Position numbers and translations under genes: made by a program. From positions 33,372,042 to 33,436,041 of the forward strand of contig CM060734.1 of assembly GCA_030704615.1 (NCBI GenBank): a DNA stretch of 64,000 nt, in the 5' to 3' direction. This document shows positions 56,753 through 64,000 of the stretch, in pieces. This stretch comes from Takakia lepidozioides (lineage: Eukaryota > Streptophyta > Takakiopsida > Takakiales > Takakiaceae). Positions within the stretch are counted from its first letter, which is position 1. Each line of letters opens with the position of its first letter. The notes beneath the pieces were generated by a model. The model did not search any database and was not told the DNA's origin. It was given only the letters and a program-made list of their open reading frames with translations.

Positions 56753-57831
56753 TATCCGGATGAAGGCATTTGTCTTCTGGACTTGTTTGGCGGGATCAGC
56801 ACCGGATTGGCTGCTGTGTTACAGGCAGGTTTACGAGTTCGGCGTTACCTATATGTGGAGAGAGATGAGACTGCACGACGTGTTTCACTTTGCCATGTTG
56901 CTCAGTTGGTGCAGCAATACCCTGAGATGTTGCCGATGTCTGCAGTTCGTGGATATCAGCAGGCCTTGCCAGCAGACATTTCATTGCTGGGGGCGCAGGA
57001 TTTGGAGCGAGTTGGCTCCATTGATCTGGTAGTGGCAGGTTGGCCCTGCCAAGGGCATTCATCAGCCGGGCATGGCAATGGATTGCAAGACTCAAGGTCG
57101 GGTCTGTTTTGGGAGATGGTGCGGGTTTTGCGCCACTTGCAGCTTCATCAAGCTATATCTCTAGCATACATCTTGGAGAATGTGCCACTGATGGGCGATT
57201 CTTGGGCCAGGGTGATGGCCAGTGTGCATCAAGTCCGGTCATGGCTTGGGTCAGTAGTGTTGCTAGATGCAGCTACAGTGGGTCACGGGCTCATCGTCCA
57301 CGGCTATGGTGGACTAACTTGATGCCACCCGCATTGCTCAAGCGTGCATTTGATGGGGTGCAGCGGCCAGCACACCTCACAGTGGATAGCATTTTGGACA
57401 CAAGGAGACAGTCTCAACGTGTGAGACACGATGACCGTTCGCCTTTGGCAGTGGTCAACAAGGTGGGTCAACCACGAGCAACATTGCCTACACTGCTCAG
57501 CTTCCCAGGATCGCATGCTTTCCGGGATAGTGGACCTGGCCTCCTCTGGGATGCTCAGTTGCAGCAGTTAATGGAGCCTAATGCTGACGAGCGTGAGTGG
57601 GCAATGGGTTTTACCACTAGTACCATGCCGTCTCTTTCTGAGGCATCACGTCGTCAGGTGTTGGGGCAAGCAATGGATCTCAATTGCTTGACCTGGATTA
57701 TCAGCTTGGCTATGGCTGAGCAACACAGAGTGCGGAGTACACTTCCCTCGATGGTCTCTCTGCCTACCAAGATGGTACAGGCAGTGAGTGGGGGCGAGCA
57801 TGAGAGGACCACGGGGTGCAGGCATCCATGA
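56753..57831 (+). pseudogene. DNA (cytosine-5) methyltransferase domain inside the retrotransposon, one frameshift
   Basis: C5 methyltransferases transfer a methyl group from S-adenosylmethionine to cytosine through a catalytic cysteine. Motif I is LLDLFGGISTGLAAVLQAG (56774-56830). Motif IV is AGWPCQGHSSAGHG with the catalytic Cys (about 57034-57075). Motif VI is YILENVPLMGD (about 57166-57199). After a single-base frame change near 57265-57285 come RPRLWWTNL (motif VIII-like, about 57297-57323), a target-recognition-like stretch, and RRQVLGQAMDLN (motif X, about 57651-57686). At about 360 codons it is a complete catalytic domain with no N-terminal regulatory domains, like DNMT3-type or bacterial-type enzymes. 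The position between protease and RT implies a Gag-Pol fusion. It is frameshifted here, but the catalytic residues are kept. Confidence 0.88.
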
Positions 57832-58183
57832 CACACGTGGGAGGTGCTCGAGGTTCAGAGGGAGTTGGCAGCTAGGGCGGCGGTGATGGATGAGGTTGGG
57901 GATTTTTCTCGGGTTGAGGAAGTCCTTGAGGATGAGATGATGGGGCAGGATGAGGCCTTGTCATTGACTGAGCAGGCAGGGAGTATTGCTCAAGAGGTTG
58001 CAACATAGCAACCACTGGACGCGTCCTCTACCTCTAAGCCCACTGGACTTAAGGTTGCAGTTACGGAGGACAATTGGGAGCCTGACATTGGACCCATTGT
58101 CACCGGAGGAGAGAGACAATGTATACGGCGGTTCCTGAGGGCTTATAGGAATTGCTTTGCCTTTAGCTTGAAGGACTTGGGAG
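57832..58183 (+). other. linker between methyltransferase and reverse transcriptase
   Basis: It is partly open in the pol direction, with an acidic Glu/Asp-rich character (around 57890-57960), and contains a stop near 58006. No domain is recognised. Confidence 0.4.
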
Positions 58184-59779
58184 CACTGAAGGGTCAAGAG
58201 ATTCGTATTGAGTTGGCCACTGACACGCCAATCTTTCAGAGACCCTATAGATAAAGTGACATGGAGAGGTCTTTGATTTAGATGAGGACTCAAGATCTCT
58301 GGGAGTCAGGTTTGGTGGAGCTCTCTGGTGGAGAGTATGCTTCAGCCACAGTGATGCCAGCCAAGAAGGATGTCTATGGCAATTGGACGGAGAGACGTAT
58401 GTGCGGTGATTACCGGCCTGTAAATCGTCAGACCAAGTCCGATAAGTATGCCATGCCAACACCAGAGGAGATCTTTGATGCCATAGGGCATGCTAAGGTC
58501 TTTAGCACTTTGGATTTATGATCCGGATATCACCAAGGAGGCGGACAAACAGAAGACGGCATTCTGGGGGATCAATGAGCACGGCAAGGATTGCCTATAT
58601 CAGTGGCGGTTCTTACCATTTGGGCTTAAGAACGCTCCTGCAGAGTTTCAAAGAGTCATGGATAGGATTCTAGCAGGGGTGGACTTTGCTCGGTGCTACA
58701 TAGATGACATCATCATCTTTAGTGCTACGGTGGAGGAGCATGAGAGACACCTTCAGGTGGTATTGGAGCGCTTGAGAGCGCACGGCTTGAAGTTGCATTT
58801 GGGAAAGTGCAAGTTTTTCCACAACCAGATTGAGTATCTGGGTCACATGATATATCCTGGAGGATTGGGGGTACAGACTAAGATAGAGGCCATTGCACAA
58901 ATTCCACGCCCCACGGATGTGAGCCGAGTTCGAGCTTTCATGGGATTGGCAAACTATTATAGACGGTTTGTCAAGGGATTTAGTGCCATTGCAAAGGCTC
59001 TAACCAAGCTGACCAAGGTGGACCAGGAGTGGCAGTGGGAAGATGAGCAGGAATGAGCTTTTCAAGAGCTCAAGGCGAGGTTGACCTCGGCGCCTATCCT
59101 GAGACGACCTATCAGGGGGCGTCCCTTTCAGCTACATACGGATTGGAGCATGCTGGGGCTTGGAGCGGTGCTCACACAGGTGGATGATGAGGGAAGAGAG
59201 TTTGTAGTGGCTTATGCTAGCCGCTCGAACTACGTTCTAGAGGCTAAGTACAGCTCATTTGAGGGAGAATGCTTAGCTGCGGTGTGGGCCGTGGCACACT
59301 TCAGGTGTTATCTATACGGCAATCTCTTCACCTTTGTCACGGATCACCAGCCACTCAAGTGGTTGATGGAGTCAGACAAGCTTACGGGGAAGCTTGCACG
59401 GTGGGCACTCATACTCCAGGAGTACGACTTTCAGGTTGTGCATCGACCGGGTTGGGTCAATCAAGATGCGGATGGATTGAGTCGCAATCCATGCACAAGC
59501 CAACAGGATGACACTGGAGCTCGGCGGCATGGTGAGACGGACGAGGAGATGGTGTCGGGATGGCATGCATCTGCCTTTTTGTGTATCTTGGCATCGGGAG
59601 GTCAGATTGGACCCACAACAGGGATGACTGCAGACGGAATGTTTGAGGACCCTGAGGTTAGTGATGAGCCAGGTGATACCCGAGATATACATGAGGATTC
59701 GGCTGTGTTGGACTACCTCCGTATTGGAGACACGGCAGCCACTTTGACTGCCAAGGAGAGGGATCAGATCCTGCAATGA
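58184..59779 (+). pseudogene. Ty3/gypsy reverse transcriptase and RNase H, broken
   Basis: The RT shows MPAKKDVYGNWTERRMCGDY, FLPFGLKNAPAEFQRVMD and the catalytic box in CYIDDIIIFS (about 58695-58724), then FMGLANYYRRFVKGF. RNase H follows: FQLHTDWSMLGLGAVL, SSFEGECLAAVWAVAHFRCY, FVTDHQPLKWLME, HRPGWVNQDADGLSRNP. Breaks: stops near 58252 and 58279, a small deletion near 58520-58540 in the SGYHQ region, and a stop at 59054. After 59779 about 140 bases of the integrase N-terminal extension remain before the poly-G run. Confidence 0.88.
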
Positions 59780-59919
59780 GCCAAGAGGTTCAAGTGGGAG
59801 GGGATACTGTTAGAGGACTGTCTGGGACTTCGACACTTATACGGGATCTGTGGGGTACCCTTAATTTTTGCACAGACTAAGACCAACAGGAGCCTTAGGG
59901 GTGACAGCAGCGCACTTTA

Positions 59920-60312
59920 GGGGGGGGGGGGGGGGGGGTGACATATCCCGTCATAGCCAACACAGCCGACACAGCCAGACACAGTCAACACAACCCATCA
60001 CACCCAACACAGCCCGTCACAGCCAGACACAGTCAACACAGCCCGTCACAGCCAACACAGCCGACACAGTCAACACGGCCCGTCACAGCCAACACAGTCG
60101 ACACAGCCAGATACAGTCAACACAGTCCGTCACAGCCAGCACAGCCGACACAGCCAGACACAGGCAACACAGCCCGTCACAGCCAACACAGCCGACACAG
60201 CCAGACACAGTCAACACAGCTCGTCACAGCCGACACAGCCCATCACAGCCAACACAGCCCGTCACAGCCCGTCACAGTTTCACACAGCCAGTCACAGCTT
60301 GACACAGCTGTC
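59920..60312 (+). repeat. G19 run followed by CACAGCC-type minisatellite
   Basis: An uninterrupted run of 19 G (59920-59938) is followed by about 370 bases of units such as CAACACAGCCCGTCACAGCC and GACACAGCCAGACACAGT. It is the inverted counterpart of 52660-53160. Confidence 0.88.
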
Positions 60313-60912
60313 GCGACCATAGGGAACGGATAGCCGGACATGGAACAACTGTGGGGAACAACACCTGCGAATGGAACATGTTAGTTCACGGACGACGGTT
60401 AGTGAGGGAAACGGTTAGAACAACGGGTAGGAAGATAAAGCTAGAAGCAAGGACTGAAAGGGGGATCATTCTTGGAGCACTTCGGGGGGGGGGGGGGGGG
60501 GAGAATCACTGCTGGAAGGAGTGGGAAGGAGCACTTCTTGGAGAGACTTCGGACATCACTGGGGGAAAGGAGGAGAGAGTGTATCTCTGAGCAGAAAGAT
60601 GGAGAGCACGGAGTAGGAGGAGGATCTGTTGATGCTTAATGAATGCAGGCAGTAGAATTGTAATGTAGAGCAGATTAGAGACTCCATGGCTTCAGCATGA
60701 TACTTGATAGATATTAATCTGATACACACCTCATACTCACACTGTGTAGAGAGATCTGAGTGAAGCTGTGGAATGAATTGATGAGTTGATGGAATCCGAT
60801 AAATTGATGAAGCAAACTGATACTTAATTACCAGCAGTAAAGTAACTAGCTAACATGAATGCAGGAAGGAAAACAAATAGGAAACACCCCCATGATACAC
60901 TAGCTGTAGGTC
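60313..60912. other. no recognised gene; G18 run at 60484-60501
   Basis: A second pure G run of 18 lies here. The stretch is probably the leader or LTR of the next element, but no LTR end or primer-binding site was found. Confidence 0.4.
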
Positions 60913-61560
60913 ATGACTGATTGTTCTGCGCGGGCTGAGTACTTAGAGATTTCCAACTCTTCTATCTTGGAGTTTCCGCCTCGGATAGCGAAGGGATGGG
61001 TGAGTAAAAGCCGCGCGACATTTGGCGACCATACTGGGGATCTGGGTCATGAACAACCAGATGTGACAGGCATCTGGTGGGATCATGGTGGATGGAGAAT
61101 TAAAGAATTTGATGTGAATCAAATTCCTTGTGAAACTGAGAAGGAAAGATTGTCCAAACGATTCTTCCAGAGGTTTTTGGAATTGCCAGACGGTTGTAAA
61201 GAAAACATTCTTAAGAGAGTGCATGATGCTGACCCTGAGTGGGGTCTGGAGAAAGGAGTGATAAAGATTTATCAGGTTGCCTGTAGAGGAAGAGCACGTT
61301 GGTTACCAACATTGGTTTATGTGATAGCATTGCTATCCATTAAGCGAGTAGAGTTTGAAGGCTGGGAGGAAAGAAAGGTGAATGTTTATACTCATATGCA
61401 TGAAGAGCTTGTACTGGTAAAGAATTGGATTCCAAAGGATATTTTGTGGATCAAACTCACACCAAGAACAGCTTTTCAGACTTGTTTGCCATATGGTTAT
61501 ATGGTAATGGAGTATGGTAATGGAGACTTCAAGTATAGCCAAGGGTGCATTGAAGCTTGA
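60913..61560 (+). CDS. unidentified ORF ahead of the third gypsy gag (215 aa)
   Basis: The open frame has credible globular composition: IAKGWVSKSRATFGDHTGDL, TGIWWDHGGWRIKEFDVNQI, VIKIYQVACRGRARWLPTLV. It ends in a stop; the reading resumes in other frames towards 61814, so it may have been part of a longer Gag. It is probably the N-terminal region of the retroelement's Gag or a separate leader ORF. No family is recognised. Confidence 0.5.
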   Translation: MTDCSARAEYLEISNSSILEFPPRIAKGWVSKSRATFGDHTGDLGHEQPDVTGIWWDHGGWRIKEFDVNQIPCETEKERLSKRFFQRFLELPDGCKENILKRVHDADPEWGLEKGVIKIYQVACRGRARWLPTLVYVIALLSIKRVEFEGWEERKVNVYTHMHEELVLVKNWIPKDILWIKLTPRTAFQTCLPYGYMVMEYGNGDFKYSQGCIEA

Positions 61561-61749
61561 AAGAAACCCAGGCATATACGAGAGATATTACAGAAGAGAG
61601 TTTTGGTTATTGCCACATTAAAAAGAAATGAAAGACATGGGACATGAGTGATGAAAAGAAGCTAGACGCCAGAGATATTCAGCAAAAAGAGAAAGCTATC
61701 TGAAAGCTAATTATCCATATCTTTGGGAGAGAGGAATAGACATAGGGGA

Positions 61750-63990
61750 ATCATCTGGACCTCTCACACCATTAAGATCAAAGAGTACATCACCCATACC
61801 GGAAGAACTAGAGTTGGATGCCACTCCTTCTGTTTCTTTGCAAGAAAGATTAAGGGAATTGGTACGGGAAGAAGATCAATCACGAGGTGAAAGATCTGAG
61901 GTACATCCCTGGATAAAAGATTTGACAGAAATCTTTGATAAGAGTTGGCATGGAACACCAAAAGCAGGAACTCCAGTTTCTGAAGCGGAAGGTGAAGAAG
62001 GAGGAGAGGATGTGGCAGAGCCAACGGAGAGTTCAGACTCTCCAACACCATTACAGTTGAGTTACATGAGTGAAGAAGAAACCCAAGGGCAGAACTTGGA
62101 GGATGAAAACAGAGAGAAGAAATTGGAAGAGGAAGAATATGAAGAAGTAGACCCAACAGCTGAGGTTGAGACTACAACCAGGACATCCCAACCCGTTGGA
62201 CCTGGATCAAGTGGAGCACTTGGATCACAGGCCAACGAAGGTGTCGGCTCAGGGGGATCAGGCGGGCTGCCTGGATCTGGCTCTGGGGGACAGGGAGTGT
62301 GGGAAGTAGTGCAACTGAAGCTGGGAATACTGTGAATATCGTGGGGCCAGAAGCAGGGAGTGCTCAAGGGCCACCACTTGGTGGAAGATCCACCACAACA
62401 ACAACAGGTCCAGAAGGACCAGCACCAGCAAGGGTGCCAGCACCTGTCAGTGGGCAGAAAGTAGGGCCACAGATGGCGTTACAACCAACACGGGCAAAAC
62501 CACCTTTTCCAATATATTCAGGAAAAGGGGATCCCGATGTACACATTAGCCAATTTGAGCACATGTGTATAGTGAACAATGAGAATGGCGATGATGCCAA
62601 GATGAGATTGTTTCCTTGTTCACTTATAAAGAAAGCAAGTGAATGGTATGCAAGATTCCCTGATAATCATTTCCTAACCTGGAATGGCTTGAATACAACA
62701 TTCCGAAATAGGTTCAGGACAAGTAAAACTGAGGATGAAGTGTATGGAGTTTACAACAGTTAAAGCAAAAGAAGCATGAAACTGTTGAGGAGTATATGGA
62801 AAAGATGGAATTGATGATGAAAAAGCTGGCTGCAGTACCAGCACCAGGGTTACAGAAGACTTGGTTTGTGAGTGGACTAAGACCAGAGTTGCAAAAGAAA
62901 GTGGATATGTTACCCCATAATACAGTGGAGGAGGCATTTGAAACTGCAAACAGAATTGAGCAATTGGGAATGCTCAGGAGAGAGAAAAGGGATGATGAGG
63001 ACTCTGAGGATGAGTCAGATGAAGAAGAAGAGCAAGAACTAAAAAGGAAGAGTAAGAGAAAGGAGAAGTTGAAGAGGGATAACTATGAGAAAAGATTGGA
63101 AGAAATCTTGAAGAAGTATGCCACAGAGGCTGCAACACATTGGAGGAAGGTGTATGGTGTGCAAAGTGCCAGAATGAAGGCCATACCACCACAGAATGCC
63201 ACATGAAGGAGAAACACTGTACTATCTGTAAAATGGATAACCATTCTACTGAGAATTGTTACTACAACAGAAGGACAGTTGCAAGAGAACCTAGGCAAGT
63301 AAGGGTGCATCAAGTGCAGCCCCAGCCAAGAAGAAACAATGATCAGGACCACTATGGTAGGTCTGGTGGTTATAACAATGGCATGGAAGGGAGAGGTAAT
63401 TCAAGAGGGAATTACCAAGGAAATTCCAGAGGCAACTATCAGGGTAATCCAAGGGGGAATTACCAGCCCGGGAATCAGGATTACAGAAATAATCCAAGAA
63501 CAGACCAAGGGCGAGGACCCAATGGTGAAGAACTATGTTACTATTGTAATCAGCCAGGACATCGCAAGGCAGCCTGTTCATTCTGGATTAGACACCAGAA
63601 TGAGATGAGAGCTCCTGTGAATGAGGGCCCAGTGGTGGCAGCTCACATGGTTAGGCCATGTGTTGTACCAGAAGTAAGTACAATGATAGTAACAAGAAGT
63701 AAAGCCAAACTAATACCTCCAGTAGTAGAGGAAGAAGATGATAATGAAGGTGGCAGTGATATGCCTGAAGATGATGAGGCTTGGAGAGATGAGAAGGAAC
63801 TGCACAAGGAAGTGGCAGATACCATAAGGGAAATGCAGAAGAGTACTGATATTCCTGTGGCAGATTCCTCTGATTCTGATGGAGAAGAAGAAGTGAGTGA
63901 GGATGAAAGGAAGAAAGAAGATGCAGACATGCAAAGTAATGAAGAGACTTTGGCTGAAGTAATATGCCAGACCAAAGCAGAGATTACCAT
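61750..63990 (+). pseudogene. third Ty3/gypsy Gag with three zinc knuckles, frameshifted, continues past the window
   Basis: An acidic N-terminal region (61814-62335; Glu-rich) leads by a frame change into the capsid domain (62299-62763: PPFPIYSGKGDPDVHISQFE, KASEWYARFPDNHFLTWNGL). Another frame change at about 62760 leads to EYMEKMELMMKKLA, WFVSGLRPELQKKVDMLP. A charged stretch follows, then after a third change come the knuckles CAKCQNEGHTTTEC and CTICKMDNHSTENC (63150-63260), an NYQGN/SRGN-rich linker, and CYYCNQPGHRKAAC (63538-63580). The final part is again acidic and runs open to the edge, where protease should follow. At least three frame changes make this copy inactive. Confidence 0.8.
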
Positions 63991-64000
63991 TGGACAGCTA

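Larger units (their letters stand above)
53330..59920 (+). mobile_element. Ty3/gypsy retrotransposon carrying a cytosine-5 DNA methyltransferase
   Basis: The order on the plus strand is leader, gag (53850-55256), aspartic protease (55832-56620), DNA methyltransferase (56753-57831), reverse transcriptase and RNase H (about 58184-59779). Integrase is missing: the sequence ends in a poly-G run just after the RNase H at the position where the integrase zinc-binding region should start. LTRs were not identified. Stops and frameshifts occur in gag, methyltransferase and RT. Leader and gag are shared with 28190-30162. Confidence 0.88.

Noticed and set aside
59939-60312. A CRISPR-like array.
   Set aside because: Units are imperfect, short and contiguous, with no unique spacers, in a plant nuclear context.
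59868-60333. Plus-strand frames of 131-144 codons rich in Ser, Gln, Thr and Pro.
   Set aside because: They are the same minisatellite read on the other strand.

Overview
The window reads as nuclear DNA of a land plant, most likely seed-free (fern, lycophyte or bryophyte). The grounds are GT-AG split genes for plant proteins, degenerate PLS-class PPR sequence, tRNA-derived SINEs, LINEs, and Ty3/gypsy elements including one with a DNA methyltransferase, a combination known from charophyte algae. The species cannot be fixed from sequence alone. Most of the window is decayed mobile DNA with a few host genes between.

Host genes: the 5' part of a CARM1/PRMT4-type arginine methyltransferase on the minus strand at the left edge (three exons with matching splice phases, plus a possible first exon near 4.0 kb); a C2-domain protein with a Pro/Tyr-rich and Lys/His-rich tail (16.2-18.9 kb, +); and a complete six-exon NudC/BOBBER-type cochaperone (21.7-24.2 kb, -). 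Broken host-derived pieces: a URM1 retrocopy (25.4 kb), a UDP-glycosyltransferase (26.2-26.9 kb), PPR repeats (30.2-31.0 and 32.1-32.7 kb, -) with a fragment resembling CWF19-like/C3H64 between them (31.2-31.9 kb, -), and two candidate exons (33.9-34.4 kb) in an AT-rich stretch (33-42.5 kb) that also holds an unidentified Cys-rich ORF set (40.0-41.5 kb).

Mobile DNA: a rearranged Ty3/gypsy chromovirus-like block (5.9-13.1 kb) whose integrase/chromodomain end lies between protease and reverse transcriptase; HUH Rep-like ORFs (13.4-14.4 kb); a truncated (28.2-30.2 kb) and a longer (53.3-59.9 kb) copy of one Ty3/gypsy family; two halves of one LINE in opposite orientation (42.96-45.78 kb, - and 47.1-51.46 kb, +), probably split by an inversion; a Helitron/PIF1 scrap; several SINEs; and a third gypsy gag running off the right edge (60.9-64 kb).

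The standout is the 53.3-59.9 kb element. Between its aspartic protease and reverse transcriptase it has a cytosine-5 DNA methyltransferase domain with motifs I, IV, VI, VIII and X recognisable (one frameshift). Its integrase is missing; the coding sequence ends in a poly-G run and a CACAGCC-type minisatellite, whose reverse complement forms a second array just upstream of the element.
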